Below the pieces are notes generated by a model. That model saw only the letters and a program-made list of their open reading frames with translations, did not search any database and had not been told where the DNA came from. Below are positions 1 through 7,743 of a stretch of 8,171 nt of DNA, piece by piece. Each line of letters begins with the position of its first letter. Positions within the stretch are counted from its first letter, which is position 1. The position numbers and the translations under genes are program-made. The DNA comes from an uncultured Maribacter sp. (GTDB lineage Bacteria; Bacteroidota; Bacteroidia; Flavobacteriales; Flavobacteriaceae): positions 1-8,171 of the forward strand of contig CAJQMW010000063.1 in the NCBI GenBank assembly GCA_905479535.1, in the 5' to 3' direction.

Positions 1-28
1 GAAAACAACATGGATTAAGAACTAAATA

Positions 29-115
29 ATGCTCTAATTAATAACTTATTTCTGGATTGCCGTTACGGGTCAAGAGTCAGAGTTTACTACAGGCAGCATT
101 CGAAAGGCAATTTTT
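29..115 (+). other. Apparent N-terminal coding extension of the MATE gene, cut by an in-frame TAA
   Basis: An ATG at 29-31 lies in the same frame as the MATE ORF. It is followed by CTC and then TAA at 35-37. Beyond the stop the frame reads LITYFWIAVTGQESEFTTGS, then IRKAIF, straight into the ATG at 116. From memory of the family, flavobacterial MATE proteins start with a short segment of this kind before a TGSI motif. The simplest reading is an original start at 29 with a nonsense change at codon 3. A near-cognate start (for example ATT at 56) or a sequencing error would also fit. Confidence 0.55.
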
Positions 116-1414
116 ATGCTTTCCATACCTATGATTTTGGAAATGCTGATGGAGTCCATTTTTGCCTTGGTGGACATTGCCTATGTTTCACAGGTAAGCG
201 TAAATGCTGTTGCAACCATTGGGCTTACGGAATCGGTCGTAACCTTGGTATATGCGGTTGCCATCGGATTAAGCATGGCAGCGACGGCCGTGGTTGCCCG
301 TAGGGTAGGAGAGAAGGATATTAATGGGGCCAAAGAGGCCGCGGTACAAGCCATAGGTTTGGGTGTATTGGTTTCGATTGTTGTTGGGGTTTTTGGATTT
401 ATTTATGCCAAAGAAATTTTAACGCTTATGGGAGCGGAGCCCGACCTTATTGCCGAAGGTCATGGTTATACAAAGTTGCTTTTAGGCGGGAACCTAACCA
501 TCATGTTGCTATTTCTTATCAATGCTGTTTTCCGTGGTGCCGGTGATGCATCAATAGCCATGTGGACTTTGGTACTCTCCAACGGGCTAAATATAATTCT
601 AGACCCGATTTTTATTTTTGGATGGGGACCCATCCCGGAACATGGTGTTATGGGGGCAGCTATAGCAACCAACATTGGACGCGGAACTGCCGTACTTTTT
701 CAATTGGGAATCCTGTTTTTTGGATGGAGTAGAATTAAGCTGGCTTTTAGCGACTTGATCATAAACGTAAAGGTGATGCTCAATTTAGTACGGGTTTCCA
801 TAGGGGGAATCGCCCAATTTCTGATCGGCACGTCCAGCTGGGTGTTTTTAATGCGGATGATGTCCGAATTTGGGAGCGAAGTCTTGGCCGGTTATACGAT
901 TGCCATACGCGTGATGCTTTTTACCTTAATGCCTTCCTGGGGAATGAGTAATGCCGCCGCAACATTGGTAGGTCAAAATTTGGGCGCAAGTAAACCGGAG
1001 CGTGCAGAAACATCGGTCTGGAAGACGGGAAAATACAATGCTTACTTTATGGGAGCCGTATCGTTGGTTTACATGTTTTTTGCTAGAGAAATTGTAGGTT
1101 GGTTCAATAGCACACCGGCGGTAATCGAAAACGGAAGTCTCTGTTTGCAGATTATAGCGGCAGGTTACATTTTTTATGCCTATGGCATGGTAGTAACCCA
1201 AGCCTTTAATGGTTCTGGGGATACCGGTACCCCTACACGAATCAATCTAATTGCTTTTTGGCTTTTTCAATTACCATTCGCTTACCTGGCAGCCTTTTAT
1301 TTTAATTTAGGGGCACTTGGGGTGTTTTTGGCCATCACCTTAGCTGAAGTTTTGTTGGCGATTATTTCTATTGTTTTATTCCGTAAGGGGAAATGGAAAG
1401 CCTTTAAGGTTTAG
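116..1414 (+). CDS. MATE family efflux transporter (5' end uncertain)
   Basis: Inner-membrane exporter of the MATE family (two MatE domains), which expels drugs or other small, often cationic, organic compounds in exchange for H+ or Na+; the substrate cannot be read from sequence. From the ATG at 116 the product is 432 residues and strongly hydrophobic. The first half carries RGAGDASIAMW (residues 140-150) and NIILDPIFIFGWGPIPEHG (159-177). The second half repeats the fold, with MSNAAATLVGQNLGASKPERA (277-297) and the pseudo-repeat NGSGDTGTPTRINL (365-378). Family members usually begin some 25 residues earlier. In-frame codons upstream of 116 do read like the family N-terminus (QESEFTTGSIRKAIF), but contain no ATG, GTG or TTG before a TAA at 35-37. 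So 116 is the first usable standard start rather than a convincing one. The rest of the frame is intact. The family is certain; the start is not. Confidence 0.88.
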   Translation: MLSIPMILEMLMESIFALVDIAYVSQVSVNAVATIGLTESVVTLVYAVAIGLSMAATAVVARRVGEKDINGAKEAAVQAIGLGVLVSIVVGVFGFIYAKEILTLMGAEPDLIAEGHGYTKLLLGGNLTIMLLFLINAVFRGAGDASIAMWTLVLSNGLNIILDPIFIFGWGPIPEHGVMGAAIATNIGRGTAVLFQLGILFFGWSRIKLAFSDLIINVKVMLNLVRVSIGGIAQFLIGTSSWVFLMRMMSEFGSEVLAGYTIAIRVMLFTLMPSWGMSNAAATLVGQNLGASKPERAETSVWKTGKYNAYFMGAVSLVYMFFAREIVGWFNSTPAVIENGSLCLQIIAAGYIFYAYGMVVTQAFNGSGDTGTPTRINLIAFWLFQLPFAYLAAFYFNLGALGVFLAITLAEVLLAIISIVLFRKGKWKAFKV

Positions 1415-1460
1415 TCTAATTCCGTACCTTTAAGTAATATTTTTTAAAGTTATTTCCAAT

Positions 1461-2633
1461 ATGAAGAAAAAAGGATTGAATACAATTTGTACGCATGTAG
1501 GGGAACTGGTTGACGAACAACATAAGGGAGCCATTTCACCACTATATATGAGTACTTCCTATGCGTTCGACGATGTTGATATTAAAAGGTACCCCAGATA
1601 TTTCAATACTCCCAATCAAGAAGGGCTTTGCAAAAAGATTGCGGCTTTGGAACATGCCGAGGATGCTTTAATATTCGGTAGTGGTATGGCCGCGGTAAGC
1701 ACTGCACTGATGGCGTTTTTAAGGGCGGGTGACCATGTGGTTTTGCAGCAAACCTTGTACGGGGGCACCTATAATTTGGTAACGGAGGAATTTAGTAAAT
1801 ATGGAATTACCTATTCTTTTACCGAAGGATGGGAAACCAAAGATTTTGAGGCTAAAATCAACGAGAATACCAGGGTTGTTTATATTGAAACCCCTTCCAA
1901 TCCATTATTAACGATTACCGATTTAAAAGGTGTGGCCCAACTTGCCAAAAAACATGGAATAATTTCCATGATCGACAATACTTTTGCCAGCCCCGTGAAC
2001 CAAAATCCGATTGATTTTGGAATTGATATCGTTATCCATAGTGCCACTAAATATATGGGTGGGCATTCGGATATCTGTGCCGGTGCCGTTGCTTCGTCCC
2101 AGGAACATATGGAACGTATATTCCATTTAGCAAAGAACTTTGGGGGTAGTCTAAGCGACTATACGGTTTGGTTGTTGGAGCGCAGTATTAAAACTATGGG
2201 ATTACGGGTTAAGGCGCAAAACGCAAATGCGATGGAAATGGCGGAGTTTCTTTATCAGCATGATGATATAGATGCAGTTTATTACCCCGGGTTGCCTTCC
2301 CATAAGGGCCATGCTTTGGCAAAGCAACAAATGCGAGGTTTTGGGGGCATGCTTTCCTTCGAACTAAAACCCTATCTAGACCCCTCAATGTTTCAAAAAT
2401 CATTACAGCTCATTAAATCCTCCATGAGTCTTGCGGGAGTGGAAAGTACCGTATTATCTCCGACACAGACTTCTCATGCCCTAATGGGCCCGGAAGTTAG
2501 GGCAGAGCAGGGCATAGCTGATGGACTGATTCGGTTTTCTTTAGGTATAGAGGAAACAGAGGACTTAAAAGAAGATATAGGGCAGGCTTTGGAAAAGACA
2601 AAAAACAAGGCTTCGGTTTCTTCCAACACGTAA
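1461..2633 (+). CDS. PLP-dependent Cys/Met metabolism enzyme (cystathionine gamma-synthase / gamma-lyase family)
   Basis: Cytoplasmic fold-type I PLP enzyme of the Cys_Met_Meta_PP family, 390 residues, the usual length. Visible features are YPR (44-46, the Tyr/Arg that bind phosphate from the neighbouring subunit), SGMAAVSTAL (74-83), TLYGGTY (98-104, with Y100 stacking on the cofactor ring), D172 in IDNTF (pairs with the pyridine nitrogen), the Schiff-base lysine K197 in SATKYMGGHSD, and R358 in IRFSLGIE (carboxylate binding). Members catalyse gamma-replacement or gamma/beta-elimination on cystathionine, O-acylhomoserine or methionine. The position that is Cys116 in Pseudomonas methionine gamma-lyase is Gly102 here, which argues against a classical methionine gamma-lyase and fits cystathionine gamma-synthase or lyase; the exact reaction stays open. 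The gene begins 46 bp after the MATE gene. TACCTTTA at 1425-1432 resembles a Bacteroidota -7 box but lacks a clear -33 partner. bshB1 follows after 55 bp, so a link to cysteine supply for bacillithiol is plausible (inference). Confidence 0.9.
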   Translation: MKKKGLNTICTHVGELVDEQHKGAISPLYMSTSYAFDDVDIKRYPRYFNTPNQEGLCKKIAALEHAEDALIFGSGMAAVSTALMAFLRAGDHVVLQQTLYGGTYNLVTEEFSKYGITYSFTEGWETKDFEAKINENTRVVYIETPSNPLLTITDLKGVAQLAKKHGIISMIDNTFASPVNQNPIDFGIDIVIHSATKYMGGHSDICAGAVASSQEHMERIFHLAKNFGGSLSDYTVWLLERSIKTMGLRVKAQNANAMEMAEFLYQHDDIDAVYYPGLPSHKGHALAKQQMRGFGGMLSFELKPYLDPSMFQKSLQLIKSSMSLAGVESTVLSPTQTSHALMGPEVRAEQGIADGLIRFSLGIEETEDLKEDIGQALEKTKNKASVSSNT

Positions 2634-2661
2634 GGATTCATCACCGGTTTACGACTGAATC

Positions 2662-2676
2662 TTGATTACAAATCAA
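2662..2676. repeat. Short perfect inverted repeat just upstream of bshB1
   Basis: TTGATT, three bases (ACA), then AATCAA form a perfect 6-3-6 inverted repeat that ends 12 bases before the bshB1 ATG. A second, looser pair, GATTCA at 2635-2640 and TGAATC at 2656-2661, lies just upstream. There is no U-tract, so this is not an intrinsic terminator. It could be an operator half-site pair, a weak leader hairpin, or chance in AT-rich sequence. Confidence 0.35.
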
Positions 2677-2688
2677 CCATAAAAATCA

Positions 2689-3405
2689 ATGAAATTAGAT
2701 ATACTAGTATTTGGGGCCCACCCGGATGACGCAGAACTTGGTGCCGGAGGCACGATTGCAAAAGAGGTTTCAAGAGGTAAAAAGGTCGGGATTATTGATC
2801 TTACCCGAGGTGAGCTTGGGACTAGGGGCTCGGCAAGAATAAGGGATGAAGAAGCTGGCGCAGCTGCAGAAATATTGGGGGTTGTAGTGCGCGAAAACTT
2901 AAAATTCAGGGATGGCTTTTTTAGGAACGACGAGCACCATCAAATGGAAATCATTAAGATGCTCCGAAAGTATAGGCCCGATGTTGTGCTTTGCAATACC
3001 ATAGAAGATCGGCATATAGATCATGCAAGAGGCAGTGAATTGGTAAGTCACTCCTGCTTTTTAAGTGGTTTAATGAAGATCGAAACTCAGCTCGAGAAGG
3101 AAGTTCAAGAGGCATGGCGACCAAAAGTGGTATACCATTATATACAATGGAAAAATATAAAACCTGATTTTGTTGTAGATATTAGTGGTTTCATCTCAAA
3201 AAAAACCGACGCAATAGCAGCTTACGCTTCCCAATTTCATGATCCCGATAGCGATGAGCCAGAAACGCCAATAAGTAGTAAAACGTTTATAGACAGTGTG
3301 CATTACAGGGCACGGGACCTGGGTAGATTAATAGGGAAAGATTATGCCGAAGGCTTTACCGTAGAACGCTTATTGGCGGTTGATTCCTTGGATGCCTTGG
3401 TCTAA
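2689..3405 (+). CDS. bshB1: Bacillithiol biosynthesis deacetylase BshB1
   Basis: Zinc-dependent N-deacetylase of the PIG-L/LmbE family, 238 residues, full length. BshB removes the acetyl group from GlcNAc-malate to give GlcN-malate, the second step of bacillithiol synthesis, after BshA and before BshC adds cysteine. The N-terminus shows the hallmark AHPDDAELG (10-18), in which H11 and D14 are expected zinc ligands and D13 the catalytic base. DRHIDHARG (107-115) supplies H109 (catalytic) and H112 (third zinc ligand), as in the Bacillus homologue. TRGELGTRG (39-47) and ASQFHDP (230 region of the gene product's C-terminal third) are also typical. The ATG lies in an A-rich leader, normal for this phylum, with no Shine-Dalgarno site. 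It follows a Cys/Met PLP enzyme by 55 bp. Its TAA overlaps by 4 bp the stop codon of the convergent kinase gene. bshA and bshC are not in the window. Confidence 0.94.
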   Translation: MKLDILVFGAHPDDAELGAGGTIAKEVSRGKKVGIIDLTRGELGTRGSARIRDEEAGAAAEILGVVVRENLKFRDGFFRNDEHHQMEIIKMLRKYRPDVVLCNTIEDRHIDHARGSELVSHSCFLSGLMKIETQLEKEVQEAWRPKVVYHYIQWKNIKPDFVVDISGFISKKTDAIAAYASQFHDPDSDEPETPISSKTFIDSVHYRARDLGRLIGKDYAEGFTVERLLAVDSLDALV

Positions 3406-5492
3406 GCTGTTTTCTTATAGTGCTTTTTAGCCTTTGGAATCGTAAAGTAGAAACTGGAGCCCTTGCCAGGTGCGCTTTTTACCCAAATGATTCCATTGTT
3501 TTTTTCTACCATTTCCTTACATAAGGACAGTCCTAATCCGGTACCTTTTTCATCATTGGTGCCGTAGGTGGTATGCGAAGAATTTCTATTGAATATTTTA
3601 CCCATGGTCTCCTCGTTCATACCAATACCGTTATCCCTAACGTAAATTTCCCATTGATTCGGCTTTTCGGTTGCTCCAATGGTAACCATACCTTTTTCTG
3701 GGGTAAATTTAAGTGCGTTACTGATTAAATTCCGGATTACAATATCCATCTGATCAGCATCCGACCATGTTAAGGTATGGTGTTCCAATCTATTAATAAG
3801 TTTGATGGATTTACTCGATGCTATTTCGGATAAAAGCGCAATGTTATCCCCAACAATAGTTTCCAAAGCCGTGATGCCCGGTTTAGTAATGGAGCCGTTC
3901 ATTTGAGTCTGACCCCAAGACAATAAGTTGTTCAACGTAAACGATATATGATCTATATCTGTCTTTAACTTAGGCACGAAACTCAGGAATTCATCCTTAG
4001 ACATTTCTCCCTCCTTAAATAGCTTTATAAGCCCTTGAAAAGCCCCTATAGGTCCGCGAAGGTCATGCCCAATAATGGAAAAAAGTTTGTCCTTGGTATG
4101 GTTTACATCTTTTAAATGCTCTTCATTTTTCTTAAGGTCCTCCGTTTTGGTAATCAATTCTATGTTTAAACTTTGTTGAATTTTGGCATTTCTTCTGATT
4201 AGCATCGTAATTCCAAAGGAAATCAGTAAAATGAACAGGGCTATGTAGATGTAGACTTTTTGTTTTGCCAAGGCCTTTTCGTTCTCTAAAAGGAGTCGTT
4301 TTTTTTGTTGGTCATATTGTATTTTGGTCTTTAACATGGTAAGACCCTTTTCATTTTCATTTTTTGACAACAAATCTGTAACATCCTGATAACGTTCATG
4401 GTACATTAAGGCAGTTTCAAAATCTCCCTTTGTTTTGTACCATGAATGAAGAATTTTAGAGGATTCCTGTATGCCTGGTTTATCTTTTATTCTTTTAGAA
4501 AGGTCATAGGCCTCTATTGCATAAATTTCGGCAATACTATCTTTTTTTAATCCCAATGAAGCTTTCGCCATCCCGTTCAGTAATATTAATTCTGATCTTT
4601 CATCGTTTAAGTCATTATACAATAAACGACTTTGGTTATACCAGTACATGGCCCAATTGTACTTCTTTTGCTTTAAATATACCTTGCCCTTAATTTGATA
4701 GGCGTAGGCCAGCCAATCAATAATTTTTTTCTCTTCAAATATTCTAATGGAACTATTGGCATTGTACATGGCATGGTCCAACTGACCCATATCCGCAAAG
4801 GCAGAAGCCATATTGCTCATAGTCTCGGCCATGAACACCGGGCTCCCAATTTCTTTGTTAATTGCCTTCACCTTTTTGTAAAAAACCATAGCCTGCTCAT
4901 AATCTTTAAGGGATATGTAAAGATTGGCAATGTTTTCGTTGACCACGGAAAGTATATCTTTTTCATCGGCTTTTTGCGCCAATTCTACAGTTTCTAAATA
5001 CTGCTGTAAGGCTTGTGAGTAGTCCCCTAAGTATTCATATTCCCTTGCAAGGTCGTCTTTGGCTTCTAAAAGTAATTTTGAGTCTTCCATTTGTGCCGCT
5101 AATTGCATCACCGACTTAAATTTCTGGATCGCTAGGTCATGTTTGCCTTTATCCGAATAATAAATGCCAAAACTTGATAATGAAACTGCTTTGCCCTTAG
5201 TGTATTCAGACTTTTCGCTAAGACTCATGGCTTCTTCGGATAGTATAAAAAGGCTGTCCAGATTGTAGTAGCGTAATTGTATCGCAAGCTCCAACAAATT
5301 ATTGATGTGAAGCGTATCTTGCACGTTGAATTGGGATTGACTTCTCTGTTTTTTTATTTCATAATAGAGACTGTCACGGACGTTCAACTGGGAAAATAAA
5401 CTTGTATTCACGGTTACCAGAATGAGAAACAATGTGAATAGCTTCTTTTGTGGAAATACCTTCTTTAAGAATAAAATTGAACTCACGAACAT
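3402..5492 (-). CDS. TPR-containing sensor histidine kinase (orphan, paralogue 1)
   Basis: Membrane sensor kinase of 696 residues. Residues 1-35 look like a signal peptide or anchor (hydrophobic core LFTLFLILV, ending LFSQ). About seven TPR units follow at a strict 40-residue period, roughly 103-136, 143-176, 183-216, 223-256, 263-296, 303-336 and 343-376. One transmembrane helix (about 413-432, YIYIALFILLISFGITML) sits between charged coiled-coil stretches. The HisKA domain has the phospho-acceptor H476 in FSIIGHDLRGPI. The HATPase_c domain shows the N box RNLISNALKFT (587-597), G1 box DNGIGM (620-625) and G2 box GTGLGLSLCKE (650-660). All catalytic motifs are intact. Predicted topology is periplasmic TPR and cytoplasmic kinase. 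There is no receiver or DNA-binding domain and no adjacent response regulator, so its partner is unknown. It shares its full domain plan with the kinase gene upstream. The ATG at 5492 is the only ATG before the signal peptide core. Confidence 0.93.
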   Translation of the reverse strand: MFVSSILFLKKVFPQKKLFTLFLILVTVNTSLFSQLNVRDSLYYEIKKQRSQSQFNVQDTLHINNLLELAIQLRYYNLDSLFILSEEAMSLSEKSEYTKGKAVSLSSFGIYYSDKGKHDLAIQKFKSVMQLAAQMEDSKLLLEAKDDLAREYEYLGDYSQALQQYLETVELAQKADEKDILSVVNENIANLYISLKDYEQAMVFYKKVKAINKEIGSPVFMAETMSNMASAFADMGQLDHAMYNANSSIRIFEEKKIIDWLAYAYQIKGKVYLKQKKYNWAMYWYNQSRLLYNDLNDERSELILLNGMAKASLGLKKDSIAEIYAIEAYDLSKRIKDKPGIQESSKILHSWYKTKGDFETALMYHERYQDVTDLLSKNENEKGLTMLKTKIQYDQQKKRLLLENEKALAKQKVYIYIALFILLISFGITMLIRRNAKIQQSLNIELITKTEDLKKNEEHLKDVNHTKDKLFSIIGHDLRGPIGAFQGLIKLFKEGEMSKDEFLSFVPKLKTDIDHISFTLNNLLSWGQTQMNGSITKPGITALETIVGDNIALLSEIASSKSIKLINRLEHHTLTWSDADQMDIVIRNLISNALKFTPEKGMVTIGATEKPNQWEIYVRDNGIGMNEETMGKIFNRNSSHTTYGTNDEKGTGLGLSLCKEMVEKNNGIIWVKSAPGKGSSFYFTIPKAKKHYKKTA

Positions 5493-5598
5493 CTCTTACT
5501 GACCTGATATATTCCTTAAAAATAACGTTAGTTCTTTATGGACAGATAATTAATGTTGTGAAATGCAGATTTTTGTGTGTTTCGTCCGCTTAATTGTG

Positions 5599-5622
5599 TA
5601 TTTCATCGATATTTGAAATATA
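5599..5622 (-). promoter_or_regulatory. Inverted repeat overlapping a possible -7 box upstream of kinase 1
   Basis: In the 202-bp gap between the two kinase genes, TATTTCA (5599-5605) and TGAAATA (5614-5620) form a perfect 7-bp inverted repeat around 8 bases that include ATCGAT. On the - strand, TATATTTC (5622-5615) differs from the Bacteroidota -7 consensus TAnnTTTG only in its last base and overlaps the right arm. An operator over a promoter is possible, with a leader of about 115 nt. The match is imperfect and the region is AT-rich. The remainder of the gap shows no ORF and no clear terminator for kinase 2. Confidence 0.3.
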
Positions 5623-5694
5623 TAAAAGAATATTATTACCTAAATAACAAATACAAGTAAAGATTAAAATATGTTTTTATTTAACTAAATATGC

Positions 5695-7743
5695 TCATTT
5701 TTTAGGTAATGAAACTACTACTGTGGTACCTTCATTAGCAGAACTTTTTATGGTTAGGTCCCCATTATTTATCTCTACCATTTCCTTGCAAAGGGCCAGA
5801 CCTAAACCTGTTCCCTTCTCATTGTTGGTACCGAAGGTCGAATAATGTGTTGACCCGTCAAATATTTTAGCAAGATTTGATTGGCTAATTCCTACACCAT
5901 CATCATTTACAGAGACTATCAATTGATTTCCATCCGCTATAGCGCTGATGGATATCGTCCCGTTTTGCGGAGTAAACTTGATTGCATTGCTTATCAGATT
6001 TCTGAACACCACATTAAAATGGTTAAAGTCCACGTGAACATGCATACCCTCTACTAGATGATTTTCAAAAGAAATAGATTTCTTAGCGATATCCTTACGG
6101 AATAAATGCTTTATGGCTTCTATTTCATTACTAACATAAATAGTTTCGGGGTGTAATTTCGCTCCTTTCATTTGAGTTAAACCCCAATTTAGAAGATTGT
6201 CCAAAGTAAAATGAATATGTTCAATATCATGCTTCAATTTCGGGCCATATTTTTTAAAATAGGTTTCCCCTTTGGGACTCTCCAAAGCTAAATCCAAAAG
6301 TTCTTTTAACGATACAATAGGCCCTCTAAGGTCGTGGCCAACAATGGAGAAGAGTTTATCTTGATCTTTATTAATTTTATTCAGTTTTTTCTGATTATCG
6401 GAAAGGATTACCGTTTTCTCTTCAAGGGCTTTGTTGAGTTTCTTTTCTCTCCGGTTGGCACTTATCATGAGCATTACAATAATGATTGACGAGACTAAAC
6501 CTAAAGTTGCCCATTGCACATATTTCCTCTGTTCAGCAACTTTTTTGTCATTTTCAATTTGTAGTGCCAATTTGTCTCTCTCGAATTTTATTTTGGTATT
6601 AAGCATCCCAATGTCTCTCTGTTGTTTATCCCTGGAGATAGAATCGGCATATACCCTTGCCAGTTCCAAATAAGCAAGTGCGCTATTCGTTGAATTTTTG
6701 TTTTTATTTAGTTGATATAATGCCCTATAACATTTTTCTAAGCCTGTTTTAAGTTGAAAGGATTCAAACAGTTCAAGGCTCCTTAATAGGTGAGACTGGG
6801 CGAGTTGAATATTTCCAAGCTTTAGGTTTGCCATGCCCTTTCCATAATTCACGTCGGCCTCACCTTTAACATCTTCTAACGATTCGTGGATTATTGAAGC
6901 TTTATTGTATAATTGAAGTGCTTTTTTATACTCATGATTACCTAAATACAATTCAGCTTTAGAAATAAAAGCGAAAGCGCGCCATTCCGGAACTTTCAGT
7001 TTTGTGAAAATCTCAATGCTTTCATTCAGATATTCCAGTGATTTTGGCATATCCCCTTTTTTCATATACAAAAAACCTAGGTTACTAAAAACTCTACCAG
7101 AAGTAATCTCATCATTAAGCAAGGGAAGTTTTTCAAGGGCATTATTATAGAATGTGATAGCCTCTTCATAATCCTCTATAAGTGAGAACATGGTACCCAA
7201 ATTCATGTTCATGTTCACTATACCCATTTGCAAATTTTGCATTTCCGATATTTCTAATGACGCTAAAAACGAAGTGTAAGCGTTTGGATAGTTACCTAAG
7301 ACAAAATTGGCTTGCCCGATCTGATTATGAATCTTGGCCCTTAATTTGAAAAAATCAGAGGGCATTGATTCTAATAGGGCAGTACAATAATCAATCGTTA
7401 TATCCGGTTTACCGTTAAAAAGATAATAGTCCGCCAAGTTGGAGGTGGACTTAAAGACACCTATTCCATACCCCATCTCCTTACTTAGGCGTAGTGCTTT
7501 ATTGGCTAGCGTAAAAAGGCTGTCCTTATCATAATATCTTAGTTCCCAACCTAGCTTGTTCAGGGTATTTATATACGAGGTATCCTTTGGTGTAAAGTTT
7601 GGAACTTTTTGTAAATCTTCCAGTTTTTGCCTTAGATGGGCAATGCTATCCAGTTGTGCCTGTAAATTGAAGAATACCCCAATAAGAAAAAACAGCAGTA
7701 TTTTTTCTCTTATTTTCAGATTTAGTTTTGGTAAAATGGACAA
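5695..7743 (-). CDS. TPR-containing sensor histidine kinase (orphan, paralogue 2; TTG start)
   Basis: Membrane sensor kinase of 682 residues, same architecture as its downstream neighbour. A signal peptide (residues 1-30, core ILLFFLIGVFF, ending QAQ) precedes about seven TPR units at a 40-residue period (roughly 97-369). One transmembrane helix spans about 408-428 (ATLGLVSSIIIVMLMI), followed by a coiled coil and HisKA with H470 in FSIVGHDLRGPI. HATPase_c shows RNLISNAIKFT (581-591), DDGVGI (614-619) and GTGLGLALCKE (644-654). It should autophosphorylate and signal to a separate response regulator, but none is encoded here. The two kinases share DSLF, LRYY and many catalytic-domain residues, pointing to tandem duplication. 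No in-frame ATG lies between the upstream stop (TAG at 7782-7780) and residue 90, well past the signal peptide. The TTG at 7743-7741 is the best start and gives a normal n-region. ATT codons at 7761 and 7776 are weaker options. Confidence 0.92.
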   Translation of the reverse strand: MSILPKLNLKIREKILLFFLIGVFFNLQAQLDSIAHLRQKLEDLQKVPNFTPKDTSYINTLNKLGWELRYYDKDSLFTLANKALRLSKEMGYGIGVFKSTSNLADYYLFNGKPDITIDYCTALLESMPSDFFKLRAKIHNQIGQANFVLGNYPNAYTSFLASLEISEMQNLQMGIVNMNMNLGTMFSLIEDYEEAITFYNNALEKLPLLNDEITSGRVFSNLGFLYMKKGDMPKSLEYLNESIEIFTKLKVPEWRAFAFISKAELYLGNHEYKKALQLYNKASIIHESLEDVKGEADVNYGKGMANLKLGNIQLAQSHLLRSLELFESFQLKTGLEKCYRALYQLNKNKNSTNSALAYLELARVYADSISRDKQQRDIGMLNTKIKFERDKLALQIENDKKVAEQRKYVQWATLGLVSSIIIVMLMISANRREKKLNKALEEKTVILSDNQKKLNKINKDQDKLFSIVGHDLRGPIVSLKELLDLALESPKGETYFKKYGPKLKHDIEHIHFTLDNLLNWGLTQMKGAKLHPETIYVSNEIEAIKHLFRKDIAKKSISFENHLVEGMHVHVDFNHFNVVFRNLISNAIKFTPQNGTISISAIADGNQLIVSVNDDGVGISQSNLAKIFDGSTHYSTFGTNNEKGTGLGLALCKEMVEINNGDLTIKSSANEGTTVVVSLPKK

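Noticed and set aside
1..11. Possible - strand gene beginning with ATG at 11-9 and running off the left edge
   Set aside because: Only three codons are visible, with no leader, motif or codon evidence; nothing can be supported.
926..1201. 91-residue - strand open frame inside the MATE gene
   Set aside because: It is antisense to a conserved transporter domain, has an unlikely composition (Cys- and Arg-rich) and no motif; a shadow frame.
1425..1432. TACCTTTA as a separate promoter for the PLP enzyme
   Set aside because: The last base departs from TAnnTTTG and no TTTG lies at the proper distance upstream; too weak to list as a feature.
4695..4997. 100-residue + strand open frame inside kinase 1
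   Set aside because: It lies opposite the TPR region, which is clearly coding on the other strand; no recognisable domain.
3402..7743. One-component hybrid two-component systems (kinase fused to a regulator)
   Set aside because: Both proteins end a few residues after the HATPase_c fold; no receiver or HTH sequence follows.
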